64,000 nucleotides of DNA from Volvox africanus (Eukaryota > Chlorophyta > Chlorophyceae > Chlamydomonadales > Volvocaceae): NCBI GenBank assembly GCA_030268105.1, contig BSDZ01000020.1, positions 140,001-204,000 of the forward strand, in the 5' to 3' direction. Of the stretch, positions 23,601 through 35,085 are shown piece by piece (within the stretch, counting starts at the first letter, position 1; every line of letters begins with the position of its first letter). The position numbers and the translations under genes were made by a program. The notes below the pieces were generated by a model. That model ran no database searches, was not told the origin of the DNA, and saw nothing but the letters and a program-made list of their open reading frames with translations.

Positions 23601-25417
23601 GCGGCCCGCTGTACACGGAGCTACTCAACAATGCCACCGGGGGCGGTGGCGACGGCATGCGGCCGAGGTGAGGCTGGGGGGTCATCAGCCGTCTCAAGGC
23701 GATAATAAATTACATGTATGTCGGTGCATGGCTACTAGGCTGGTATGTGTGCTCGTGTGCGCAAGCCCAACCGTGCATCATTCCTGGCTGCTGGCGTGAT
23801 GAGCGGGCCTCGCGAGCATCTCATCTCATCATTAACATCGCTCATGTTAGCAGCAATAAAGATGTTATATTGTAATCAATGTTGACGTCTGATTCGGCGT
23901 GGCAATTCAGGTACGGTATTGGCCCCGTTAGTTTTACCGGGATGACACAACCTGATCGTTTATTTCGCAGATTCGAAATGCTGTCTAACCTCTCCGCCTC
24001 CCACCACATCGTCTCTATGTACATACATAATCAATATCTGCCGCCCCACTGCATGCGTGTAGCTACTTCCGCGTGGTCAACACCAACGATATCATCACGC
24101 GCATCCCGCCGGCCATCGACAGCGGCTTCCAGCACTCCGGAACACTGGTCCTCATCGAGAAGGACTACATGAACCCCGGCCTTGTGCCCAACCTCAACGT
24201 GATGCAGCCGCCTGCCAGCCTGGTGCCCGGCCAGGTGTACGGCGGCGAGAACCGGCACTGGTCGGGGGTGAACCCGCTGCATCTGGCGTCACCCGTGAAA
24301 ACTATCGTGGAGCAGCCGCCCATCTTCTACCTCAAGTCGATTCAGGTACGGGTGAACTACGGGCTGTAACACGGCACGGGGGGCGGAGGATGGACGGGTA
24401 AGAAGTAGCAGCTCAAATGAGAACGCTCGCTCCGGAAATGATGGGGTCCTCTGGGCCGGTGGCGGGTGCCTTTGCTCATTTGTACAATCAATCAATGCCG
24501 GCATCTGGCTGCAGTCCATATATACATGGGCAATTTTATGGTAATCGTTATCTGCTGCTGCACACAGCTTTCCAGATTTCATAGCTATTTTAGTTACGTA
24601 AATAATGCGGGCTTGCGTTAGGAAGCCGGGTTAGTTAGGCGTAAGGCCTCGGTAAGGCATTTAAACTAAGGGCCTTACCTCAGCCCGTGTCCTCAGGGCT
24701 GCATTTATTCGCGTGCGTAGTCGTTCCTTTTATCTTGTTTTTGTTGTTCGTCAGGCCTTTGGTTCTTGACCTAGGCCTTTATTAGCACAGTGCAATTGTA
24801 ACAGAAATGGCAATGGCTTTTGTTCCGAGAGCAACAACTAATGATAATGATAATATTGGCAACAATGATCGGGACGGCAATTATAATCGAGTACATCGAT
24901 ATATATAATATTGATATTGTTTTTTAATATTAATATTTTTATCATTGATTTTTATTAATATCACGCTCCTTGTTCTGTGCAGGACAACGCCACGAAGCTC
25001 GCCTGTGCAATCTTTCCCGCGGACAGCCGCGCCGCCCGTGTGCCGTGGCTGCGCTTCCTGAACGTCCTCACACGTCTCGGAGCCATGTTCGGTGGCCTGC
25101 CCATGATGGTGGGTCTGACGCTCACCTTCCTGCTGGCAGCGGCGCAGGCTACGGCGATAACCTTCGGCCTCTACTTCTTCTTTGGCCTCTTCATGGTGGA
25201 CGCCGCCATCATGCTGGTCATGGTTGTCCTCTTCTGGCCGGTGGCCGCGTCCGGTATCGTCGACCATTCCATGATGGACTACTACTTCGCCGCGCTGCAC
25301 AGCTACGATTATGATTGGAAGCATCCGCAGGCAAGGCCGTCTGGCCCGCCGCGCAGGGCTGCAGTGGGGGCGGCACCGCGCATGGACATCTGGCCGGCGG
25401 CGGGCGGTGCTATTTAA
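18227..25417 (+). CDS. Class 3 (OBL1-like) triacylglycerol lipase, 11 proposed exons
   Basis: Proposed exons: 18227-18405, 19073-19254, 20200-20249, 20915-21109, 21674-21785, ~22041-22183, 22583-22734, 23141-23270, 23584-23667, 24063-24345, 24983-25417 (~648 residues). Phases match at all junctions except 21785/22041, where a micro-exon or alternative border is missing. Order of motifs: N-terminal membrane segment (FALIIVGLVVQVVHVAYC), MASYEDYDNL, TFRGTEALSGTDW, GFFHEGFKHCLGL, the nucleophile elbow VTGHSLGGAL, YTWGQPRVGG, NTNDIITRIP (catalytic Asp), two hydrophobic helices near the C-terminus and DHSMMDYY (likely catalytic His). This layout matches plant oil-body lipases of the class 3 family, which hydrolyse acylglycerols at lipid droplets. 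Localisation in this alga is inferred. Introns contain telomere-like and GC-rich repeats. Confidence 0.88.
23064..23089 (+). repeat. Interstitial telomere-type repeat (CCCTAAA)3
   Basis: Three consecutive CCCTAAA units lie inside a lipase intron, followed by GGTAGGGT. Such tracts can be left by double-strand break repair. The gene on both sides is continuous, so this is not a chromosome end. Confidence 0.8.
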
Positions 25418-26104
25418 GACGATGATAAATGTGGACGGAATGTGGACCCTAAAACCCTAGGTCCTATGATGGACTTAATCGTCGATTCATGATGCGTCCG
25501 CTGGTAGTGAAGGGTCGGCGCAGTATTATTATTGCCCTGCGTGATTACAGTAGTTGCTTGAATAAACCAGTTCTGTTGTCATAATAGAGAGTTCTTTATT
25601 TGCCGAAAAGGCCTTTCCACTTCGGTTACATAGACGCTATATATAGGCGCTGGTCAGGGGATGGACCGTTATATAACTGTTAGACTTGCATCCGTACGAT
25701 TAGTCCACGATCTGCGTGTTTATAGTTTAGAGAGTCTTAGGGGTTTTTATATCACTGGCATGCATGACATGTAATTATCAAACGGTAACGGCGAATCCAT
25801 TAATTCTCGAAAGACGACTCTCGCAGCTTATCACCGCAGCAGCCAAGACAAATGCATGTGTATTGCATTTTTATCCAGCACATGTTGTAGTACTTGTGAT
25901 AAAACCTGGTTCCAAAGCATCCACGAGATGGATGCGAAAGCGAAGGAGAGAGGTGGTTCGCTGCATCGCGGCACGACACGGCATGGAGCGAGGGTACGCA
26001 TGGAATCTCAAAATACATGCACTGAACAGCTGTAGGTTGTCTGGGGTTGTCTGGGGCTAGTATTCGTGATGATCAGGAAATTGAGCATCTTCTGCTCGGG
26101 CCTT
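25418..26104. other. 3' flank of the lipase gene, no other gene seen
   Basis: Contains ACCCTAAAACCCTAGG soon after the stop, an AATAAA at about 25560 and a TGTAA at about 25770, either of which could serve 3'-end formation. The remaining frames have no coding signal. Confidence 0.4.
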
Positions 26105-26880
26105 TGCTATTAGGCGGTTACTATCAGCGTCCTGCCGTGCTTTATGGGAAATCTATCTAAGGTTCACATGGGCCTGGCTTTGGGGGTGCTTCAATATTTG
26201 GTGGGCACTGGGCACTCGGGTTATGCTTTGGTGGAGACGGACATCTAACAAAGGCGGGCTACAGTGTTCCGACTGGGCTCCGGCCACCCGGAGGTCTACC
26301 AAAGGCTACATGTTCCCGCTCGGTGGAGCAGTCATTAGCTGGAAAAGCCAACTGCAATGCAGGGTGGCAGTTTCGTCAGTGGAGGCGGAGTATCAGGCCA
26401 CTGCAGCAGCAGTACGGGAGGTGCTTTGGCTTCATTCACAAGCTGGCGGGAGACTTGGGCTTGGGATCAAATGCTGTAGAGATTCAGATGAATTCCCAGG
26501 GGGCGATGAGCCTTGGGAGCAACTACATAATGACTTACCGTTCCAAGCACATCGACGTGCAGCATCACCTAGTGGGGGAGCGAGTTCTAGGAAGTTAGTT
26601 GAGCTGTCTTACTGTTGGACGGAAGATATGGTGGCAGACGTGCTGACGAAGCCACTTGGAGAAGTAAAGTTCAAGAAGTGCATTAATGCGATAGGCTTGG
26701 CGAAGTAAGCATTCGTAGTTTGCTCTGGGCGAGCTCGTTTGGCATTCTGAGTTTTCGGTTTCAAGAAGAGTATTAGTTTGATCATATCTTTTGCCGCTTG
26801 TTGCTAAGAACACCTCGTGGGAGCGATCCAATATAGCGATCCGTTCTAGCAGCCATCGCGTTCTTGGAGCGGAACACGGA
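26105..26880 (+). mobile_element. Ty1/copia 3'-end fragment (RNase H), copy D1
   Basis: Broken frames encode KVHMGLALGVLQYL, ISWKSQLQCR, EAEYQATAAAVREVLWLH, SKHIDVQHHLV and DMVADVLTKPLGEVKFKKC. These match the C-terminal RNase H part of the complete copia at 41.7-46.4 kb, with several frameshifts. A near-identical shorter version is at 48818-49395. The fragment lies immediately upstream of a different copia (27.0-29.4 kb). Confidence 0.88.
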
Positions 26881-27004
26881 GCGGTACACTGGCGAGAATT
26901 TCGGGTCGGAAGGTAACTCCTGCATATACGTGCACCAAGCTTTCTGGTGATTAACTGGGATAGCTAGTCCTATCATTACATATATTTGAATGCGATTTAT
27001 TGAC

Positions 27005-29425
27005 TTGGGTTCTGTTAATCAACCGCACATTACTAGAGAAGGTCCGTGCAATGTTGCAGGATTCTGGCTTAGGGCAGGACTTCTGGGCTGAAGCTATGGC
27101 GACGGCGTGTGCAGTTCGCAATTGTTCGCCGGTCAGTGGCAGCAATGCCACACCACATAAGTTATTTCACGGCTTCAAACCTGATGTGTCCGTACTGCGG
27201 GTTTTTGGTTGCGTCGCGTGGGCTTACACAGAACGCAAGTTCCGCAATAAGTTAGATGCGGTCAGCATGAAAGGCATCTTCGTAGGTTACGAGCGTGGAG
27301 GAAAGGGATACCGCGTATATTTGCCGGAAAAACGCAGAGTTGTCTTCACCTGCAATGTTCGGTTTGATGAGTGTGTCACGGGCAAGCCTGCCCTACTCCC
27401 CGGTTTGAGCAAGGAGGCTCACACGGATGAAGGTGACGATGATGAGAACAAGGAAAACCCTGCTGTAGATTCGGGGGAGTTAAGCGGCGACGGCGATGAT
27501 GAGCGCCATGCGGAGGAGATTAAAGAGGCCCAGGCTGCGACTGCGGGGGAGATTATTAATCCAGCCGCAGCCCTCCGACGGTCTGGACGAGATAGGAAAC
27601 CGGTGGTGAAGTACGACCCGTCGTACATCCCGCGCTACCCCGAACGCGTTACCACGGCAACCATCAACACTCTCATTGAGCCATCATCATATGAGGAAGC
27701 GATAAAGACACCGCAGGCAGCACACTGGCAACAGGCCATGGAGGACGAGATTTCATCCCTCCACCAGCAGGGGACCTGGCGGCTGGAGCGCCCGCCACCA
27801 GGAGCTAACGTTATCCCCGGGAAGTGGGTTTACAAAATTAAGCGGGATGCAGATGGCCAGATCGAGCGTTTTAAGGCTAGGTTTGTTGCAAAGGGGTTCA
27901 GGCAAATTGCAGGAGTTGATTTTGAGGAAGTGTTCGCACCGACCGGCGCTCATGCCACTGTCCGAGCGTTTCTGGCTTCAGCAGCAGCAGATGAGCTGGA
28001 AGTGCATCACTTAGATGTGCGCACTGCATTCCTGCACGGCGATTTGGAGGAGGTTATCTACTGCGAGCAACCGCCCGGGTTTGTGACGGGTGAGCCAGGT
28101 CAGAAGTGCCGGTTGCTCAAGGCACTGTATGGCCTAAAGCAGGCGGGTCGTGCATGGCACCGGAAGCTGACGGACACTCTGACCGCCAGCGGGTTCAAGG
28201 TGTCAGATGCGGACCCGAGCATGTTTATCAAGCGCATGGGTAAGCATGTAATTCGCATTCTTGCACATGTTGATGATCTGATGATCGCGAGCGATTGCAT
28301 CAAGCTGATGGCTAGTGAGAAGCGCCAGCTGTCGGAGCAGTTTGATCTGCGTGATCTGGGTGCTGTTTCCGTGTTCCTGGGGATGGAAATCTCACGCAAT
28401 AGGCACACAGCCACGTTAAAGATCTCCCAGAAGCGGTATGCGCTTGATATCGTGGAGCGTTTTGGTATGGCTGATGCAAATCCTGGGCCAATTCCCATGC
28501 AGCCCAATTTGGTGCAGCTGACGGCAACCGGGGTAGGCAATGTCGATCAGGATCCATTTGAGGATGCCACCAAATATCGATGTTTTGCATGGGTATGCGG
28601 ATGCCGACTGGGCTAATGATAGGGACGATCGTCGCTCAACCATTGGCTACGTCTTCCTGCTGAACGGTGGAGCTATCAGCTGGAAGAGCCGATTGCAGTC
28701 GACTACAGCCGCGTCAACAGTGGAGTCAGAGTACATGTCAGCGTCATTTGCAACGCGGGAGGTAATGTGGCTACGCAAGTTAATGGCGGATCTGGGGCAG
28801 TCAACAGAGGCAGTACGCATTTTCGATGACAGCCTAGGCGCGATCAGCCTAATTCGAAACCCCATCAAGTCCGATCGGAGCAAACATATCGACGTAATGC
28901 ACCACTTCGTTCGGGAAAAGGAGAATCACGGATATGTGGTTTTTGAATACTGCCGCACGGAGGACATGGTCGCGGATATGCTGACCAAGCCCTTGCCGCA
29001 GGCGGAATTTGAGAAGTTTCGTTTGTGCATGGGCGTTTGCTGAGAGGTTTTGTTTTTCGGTGATGTTCTGTTCGCGGGGGAGTGTTAATCTAACGACCAG
29101 AACATCTGGGTTCCGGAGCTAAGGAACTACAACGCCGTTACTAGGACAGTCTCCATTAACTCGGTATGCCTCTTCCATGTAATGTCACAGATATACTGAT
29201 ATCCCAACGGTTCTCCTGTCCCGGTACTTAGGGAAAGTTCAAGAGGTTCTCTTGCATTACCAACGGCTGCTAACTACGGACCCGCGCTCGTCCAATCTGT
29301 GGTGCTACACGTGAGACTATTTGTGCCAACTCCGGTCGATCTATAAAGCCTTCTTTGGACTATTGGATACTATGTATTGAATAATTTCTCATACTTCCTT
29401 TTGTTAGGTAGTCTACATCTTAACA
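27005..29425 (+). mobile_element. 5'-truncated Ty1/copia element with 3' LTR
   Basis: The polyprotein starts mid-integrase (LLEKVRAMLQDSGL), so gag, protease and the integrase zinc-binding part are absent. It continues through the linker, reverse transcriptase (RFKARFVAKGFRQIAGVDF, AHVDDLMIAS) and RNase H (YADADWANDRDDRRSTIGY, SKHIDVMHHF) to ADMLTKPLPQAEFEKF, stopping at 29043. Near 28575 the reverse transcriptase-RNase H connection is deleted and the frame shifts (after DATKYR). A polypurine tract (GCGGGGGAG) precedes a 343-bp LTR at 29083-29425. Sequence differs clearly from the 42-46 kb copia, so it is a separate family. It is non-functional. Confidence 0.92.
29083..29425 (+). repeat. 3' LTR of the truncated copia
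   Basis: Begins TGTTAATC right after the polypurine tract and ends CTTAACA, giving short inverted ends (TGTTAA...TTAACA) typical of LTRs. No matching 5' LTR exists in the window. Confidence 0.82.
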
Positions 29426-29464
29426 ATGTTTAATAAAAGATAAAACCAGTGCGCGGATGAATGG

Positions 29465-30430
29465 TAATTTGGATGACCTTAGTGCTAAGGCGGAGTTTAA
29501 CCGCTTGAGTACCACGCATCAGAGGTGAGACGGAAAGCCAAGAAGGGATATCGTATCAAAGTATTCGAAGCCACAGTGGATGATTGCAACGTAGATCCTT
29601 TGGACGAGATTAGAGAGCAATTAGAGAGCAACGGCTCTCTTTTTTGTCTCATTCAGGATATTGAGGAATGTGCTGCCCATTTTGATAGTTTGTTTAATGA
29701 TGAGGTCAACAACTGCCATACGGATAAAGTCGAGGAGATTTTGTGTATTATTAACTCGTAGTCAAAGATCCGAGGCAAGGACCGGACCAAGTCTGCTGAG
29801 TTCAAAACATGCTCGCTAGCTGCTGCGTTTGTTATGGGGGAGCCCTTTACTGTCCCCGAGGTTCAGCAGGCAGGTAAGCAACTTAACAAGGCAAGTCTTG
29901 TGGACTTTGTAAAATCTTTGAGGAATGCCTAGAATTTGCAACCCGCACAGCTGATGATAAGGAGATTAATCTGATGGCGGTTCATCTGCACACCCTCTTT
30001 GGACATATTCGTAGCACGGGTGATTTTCCTGCTCAGTTCGAATTGTCAGCTTTAATGTCTGTACACAAAAAGGGTGACATGGCGGATATGGGTAATGTAG
30101 TATCATGGGGTATCTACGCGTAGTGTCCAGGGTGCACCGTGTATGGTCATCTTCCGATCTGGCCTTTGCTGCATGTTGGCGGACATGTACGACAGAGATA
30201 CAATAGGTAACTATCGTGGTTTAGCAGTTCGCAGTGTCTTGGCCAAGATGTATACTTTCTTGCTGGAGAACCGTCTTAACCTGTGGGGTGAAGGTAATAT
30301 GGCCCGCTTTCCATATCAAGGAGGCTTTCAAAAAATTTTATGTTTTAAGGGAAATAAAATGGTTAATCTCGTGAAGGTTGTAGAAGGGTGTATAGGAACA
30401 GGGACAGGCTTTGGAGCCCAGGATCAATGA
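29465..30430 (+). mobile_element. Non-LTR (LINE) retrotransposon remnant, reverse transcriptase N-terminal part
   Basis: Pieces in shifting frames: RRKAKKGYRIKVFEA, GEPFTVPEVQQAGKQLNKA, LSALMSVHKKGDMADMG, then NYRGLAVRSVLAKMYTFLLE after a MITE insertion, and GEGNMARFPYQGGF. This order is the thumb-less 5' part of LINE reverse transcriptases, where a KKGD...NYRG block precedes the catalytic palm. The catalytic FADD-type box is absent because the element is truncated on the 3' side, and stops break the frame. A shorter version is in the duplicated block at 49.4-49.75 kb. Confidence 0.82.
30096..30205 (+). mobile_element. MITE-like short repeat, copy 4, inserted in LINE with GGTAA duplication
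   Basis: Begins TGTAGTATC and ends GATACAATA. GGTAA flanks both sides (30091-30095, 30206-30210). The host LINE reading (DM-GNYRG) is continuous across the insertion once one GGTAA is ignored, which fixes the element borders precisely. Confidence 0.88.
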
Positions 30431-30619
30431 CTCAGGACAATGGTGGGCGGGTCACGTATAGGTTAACTGGAATGGTCTTCCGCCTATGACGTCCATTGCA
30501 CGGCAAAACCCCATGATGTATTTGCTCCCTCTCGAACCCCCGCCCTTTCCCCGGGGCCTCTCCATGTATATTGCCATTACGCACACATCAGCTGTGCCGC
30601 GAGCTATGCCTCACGATGG

Positions 30620-30643
30620 ATAGATAGATAGACAGACAGATAA

Positions 30644-30677
<34 letters not shown>
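30620..30677. repeat. Short (GATA)n tract, counterpart of the 50-kb array
   Basis: About 14 imperfect GATA/GACA units at the position that holds more than 50 GATA units in the duplicate copy. Confidence 0.9.
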
Positions 30678-31151
30678 CTCAATGAGCATCTAACGAAGCT
30701 ATTTAGGATCAAAGGATAGGCAGCAGGGATGGGTATATAAACGCCAGTTTTACAACCTTGTTCAAAAATACTCAAAAGAATCCATATCAATGTTAATCAC
30801 GCACTACCGCACACAGTACATCGTGGACTGTATGTGCACACAATCACATCATGTAATAGACACACACGCAAAACGCACGCGCTGTATGTATGGTACTTCA
30901 TTTATATCCTATCCTGAATGTACAGCAGCGCTGCTGTTGATGACCGACCCGACGCCAGCTGTTTATAAACATCATACCTATAAACATCATGCCTGCGTGC
31001 CAGCTAGCTAGCTACAAGTATGCATCGTGTATAAACATAAAACTACATATGTACGTACTATGCAAAGATTACGACCGACTAGCAGTCCGCAACTAACACG
31101 CAGAGCGCCATCTTGACGACGACGGCATAAATATGTTTCATACATACAGGG

Positions 31152-33045
31152 TCACGCCGAGGTGTTATAGTTGCCGTAACTGCAGCTGGTGCCAACACAC
31201 GGACAACCGGCCCACCCGGGATGGAAGCCAGTTCCGTTCACGTTGTTGACCTCTGGATCCCACGGCTTCCAGTGGCATCCATCATCCAACCTGCCAGTGT
31301 TGTGGTTCTCGGAGGCGTAGCCGCTCTGCCCTGCAATGACCACGGCCGTGTAGTAGACGCTGGCCACCGTGCTGCACCAGACCCGGTTAAAAAACTGTGA
31401 AAGCGTCGACGGCCAGTAAGATTTGCATGTCGCCAACATCTTATTGTAGAACACGTCCTTGTCACAATAGGACTTGGAAGCAAACTCCCAACCTTTGTGG
31501 CGATCGCAGGAGTAGCAGATGTCGTGGAGATTGCACGACGGGACGAATAGATGGTAGTAGTACAAGCCCTTTGGAACGGAACATCCGTTGTAACCCGCGG
31601 GGCACTGGTAAGTGGTCAGCATCTGGCGCCGCCTAGAATGTCCGGTGAGCTGCTGTTCGGGGGTGTCGTTGCAAGGCAGGGTCTCAACAGCCGGCGGACA
31701 TGGCTTCCCCGAACCAGAAGGCATCTGGAAGACGTTCCTAAACCTAGTCTTTGTGCCATCCGGACCGCACGCCATCCAGTCACCCCACTGTCCGAAAATG
31801 CAGTCCTGATCCACAGCACTAGCACCAGCACCAGCACCAGCACCAGCGGTCGGCTTCTTGCCGACTTTGGTTCCTTTGGGCAGGTAGACGGTACTGGGCG
31901 TGTCCAACATCTTCGCGCAGTCCAAGGTGGGGTTCATCTCCACGAACGTGCGAAGGTCGATTGGAGGGTGGGCGTTCATGACGACGCCGTAGCAAGTATG
32001 GGTGCCCGGTGTGGTGGTGAAGTTGATGGTCGACTGGGGCCGCTTCCCCAACCGCTTGGGCTCCGCAACACCGTCATTACTTGCACGCGCCGTCGTCGTC
32101 GTCGTCTTCCTCGTCCTGGCGGCAAGTACGGACCCAACGACGCAGAGTGGCACACCTGCCCCGGGCTCGTCAACCTCAGCCTCACTGAACCATGCCGGGT
32201 TCAGCTCACGTAGTCCGGAAACCGTCGTGCTGAAGGTTGCAGCAATGGAGGTCAGGTTGCTGCCCTTCGTGATGATGACGTAGCGCTCGCATGCCACCAC
32301 GCCTTCTGAAACTCCTGCTGGTCGGTCGGTGATGGCGGCAGGAAGGCATACATTCGTCCGTATGTATGTATGAATGTATGTGGGGCGAGACGACACAATA
32401 GATAGATAGGGTGGATGGCCATAAATACATGCATACATACATAAATATGAATCATGTTGATGATTGCACGGATTACAAAAACAAGATACATAGGAGTAGT
32501 CTCACTTTACAGCCGAGCGAGCGAGATTTGGAGCCCGCGAGTGCATCCGCTAGCTAGGGTTATCCTGGGTGACCATCATCATCATCATTACTATTATAAC
32601 AATATCAATATCAATAGTAATAATAATGATAATAAGTAAAAAGATCAAACATAGTTATCATGATACATGCATACATGCTTGCATAAAGCATATTACCTAA
32701 TATGCATGATAATAAATTTAATTATAAAGATACATACATACATACATGCATACATGACTACACACATGCATTGCATCACGGTGGGAAACACCTGGCTACG
32801 TCTGCAAGCTAAGAACTAATTTGTTCGGTACTTCGGTTCGTTACGTTAGTTAATGCAGTTATGCTGTGATAAAACGTACCGGAGGCTTGAAGCAGCCGTG
32901 GCAGGACAGCAACTCCGCGCCATTTATTGTTGTTGTTGCCGCGCAGCAAGCTGGCTGTCCCCAGCACTGTGGGAGTGGCGGCAAACACCAGGCCCATGAA
33001 CATGACCAGGCAGCAGGCCAGGGACCGCCGCCATGTCGCTTTCAT
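31152..33045 (-). CDS. Secreted LysM - thrombospondin-type - phospholipase A2-like protein, copy A
   Basis: Two exons: 33045-32880 (55 codons plus one base) and about 32305-31152. The donor is GTACGT and the best acceptor is TTTCAG; two nearby CAG acceptors keep the same phase. The product is ~439 residues. Residues 1-30 form a signal peptide (CCLVMFMGLVFAATPTVLG). A LysM-like repeat follows (YVIITKGSNLTSIAATFS), then a second, more divergent one around the HTCYGVV to NPTLDC region. Next comes a thrombospondin type-1-like module (FGQWGDWMACGPDGTKTRF...CPP). The C-terminal cysteine-rich domain has the His-Asp motif CNLHDICYSC typical of secreted phospholipase A2/conodipine-type folds. LysM modules bind N-acetylglucosamine polymers. 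Lipolytic activity is inferred only from the motif. It could act in the cell wall or matrix. The frame is intact. Confidence 0.85.
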
Positions 33046-34313
33046 GTTCTTGACCTACTGAAGAGACCAACTACGCAGTCGGTGTTATTCGCTTCTTTGA
33101 TGTCAAGGTTGATGTCCCGCCTGCTGGTGCCCCGATGATGATGATGATGATGTACACCCAGCTGCCGCTGCCAGGCAGGCAGGCAACAGGATGGAAGCAG
33201 GCATTATATTGACAGGCAGACGACAGCAGACAGACAGACAGACAGACAGACAGACAGGAACGACAAGTAACCGTTAAAGGTGCAGCAGTTCAGACAAGGA
33301 AAGACGACATACGTATAATGAGGCATCGAATGAACCAAACGTATCAGATGTACGTATCATATTATCTCTCCATCTAGAAGTGTAGGCCAGCAGCAGCAGG
33401 GGGGTTGACGAGACCTACATACTCCGCTCCCACCCGGCGCGCGGACGACAGACTTTCACCGATGATGAACAGCGACCAAGCGTCCGGCACGGGCACGCGC
33501 GCCCAGGACAAAACGAAAAGCTGGAGAAATCGACAGACAGCAGTTATCATGGATAGAAATAAAAAAAACTCGAGCCAGCATCGCATAAACAACGGACCGG
33601 ATACCATTCACCCGCTGTTAGTTGCTATTATTGTTATCATGAAACGGATGCGATAAAGAATACGGAAATAAATAATGCGGTGGTGTTAGGTGTTTAGTGT
33701 ACGTCTTAGTTCGGCTTAATAGTCAATTAAATCAAGCAATCAAGAAACGCTAATAATGCCAGCCAGATGATGACGCGCACGCAAGCTAGCTTACTGCTGG
33801 TCGCTTGTGCGTGTCGACAGCTGTAGGTTCTCGAAGATCGATAAAGAAACACGTGCTTGTTTCTCTCCGTCCGTCCAGCAGCCTCGAGCTTTATGTCGGT
33901 AGGCAGCAAGTAGGTGTTTGATGACGCCGGATGACGACCGCCGCGCTAGAGCTAGCTTCTGTCGTGATTGATACGCGATGCTGCTGCTATTACAACCTAT
34001 CTGCAGCCACAATAAAAATCTAAACGACATGCGTGGGTGGAGTTAAAAAAGAAACCGCTTAAATAACAATAACAATAATAATAATCAATTTGCTTTGGTA
34101 CGTATGTCCGACAAGTTGTAGCAATATCGTACATAGTTATCATAACTGCTTTGATTCACCTTCTCTGAAGCGGACAGCAGGGGACCTCCGACGGGCACCG
34201 ATCGTACGTCTCATATATATATCAAAAGGTACGCAAAGAATACATATATAAATAAGTATATGTATATATTATTTATATGTATATATTTACACACACATAC
34301 ACGTATATATATA

Positions 34314-34553
34314 GGGTTTGAAACGCCATAATACGCTATGTTACCTTCATGCTTGATTTTCTTAGTCTGTATTCTTGCAAAAACAAAACGCGTACCTTTT
34401 GATTTACCAGAAGCGGAAGCTGAGTTGGTAGGTGGTTATAATTTTGAGTATAGCAGTTTAGGATTCGCCTTATCCTTTAGAAGTGGGTACGCAGATATGG
34501 CGGTCATGAGCGCCCTAGCTTCTCTCTCAACTATTCTAAGCATTGTGCAATAA
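34314..34553 (+). pseudogene. nad1: Second nad1-derived nuclear mitochondrial fragment
   Basis: Reads LETP, a stop, then [39 protein letters not shown] and a diverged continuation, matching the central part of complex I subunit Nad1. It begins directly after TATAGGGTTT, next to AT repeats. The matching stretch is absent from the duplicate block near 54 kb, so it was gained in copy A or lost from copy A'. Confidence 0.85.
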
Positions 34554-35085
34554 TTAGATATGATTTTTTCAATTCGCATTCGGTCTTTATCAATACCTCA
34601 TTTTTGGGCAAAATTACTCTACTATAGTGTACTCATTAGAATTGTTAATGTAATTTTTGTTAATCATCAACTAATAACTTGCAAGAAACAAGAATTTAGT
34701 TATAGATTAATGCTTATAAACTATATAATACAACTAGCAATGGTAAAACAATGTTAAAATCATTGCAGGACCTTTATCTGCTCTTTATCCTGGTAAATTA
34801 AAACAGTGGAAGCTAACAGCAGGCGCTCAGGTAAATGGCGAGGCCAGTGTAACAATCTTAAAGAAACTCAAGTTACTAATTTCAAAACAGAAATCGAAGC
34901 GATAATGACCTTTGATTCGTGACCTTCATTCATTGCCTCATTAAGTACTACATACACTTGATCTGGTTTGAGAAGATTTGTATATCAGGCCTAAATTTTT
35001 TTATAACGACTTCATTTAAATTCATTTGTATATATTGGAACAGAATTTAAATGTATGTACTATGATATATATATACACTTATCAT
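34554..35085. other. AT-rich segment specific to duplication copy A, origin unclear
   Basis: Much more AT-rich than the flanking genes, with an open frame of about 65 codons (34560-34757) and pieces such as SALYPGKLKQWKLTAG at about 34775. The style resembles organellar or bacterial coding DNA rather than algal exons, but no family is recognised. Confidence 0.4.

Noticed and set aside
24881..25324. 147-codon minus-strand frame opposite the last lipase exon
   Set aside because: Shadow of the GC-rich lipase exon; the plus strand has the family motifs and splice phase.
31551..32213. 220-codon plus-strand frame antisense to the phospholipase-like gene, also present in the duplicate
   Set aside because: It mirrors the GC-rich coding exon and is kept in both copies only because they are highly similar; no domain is visible.
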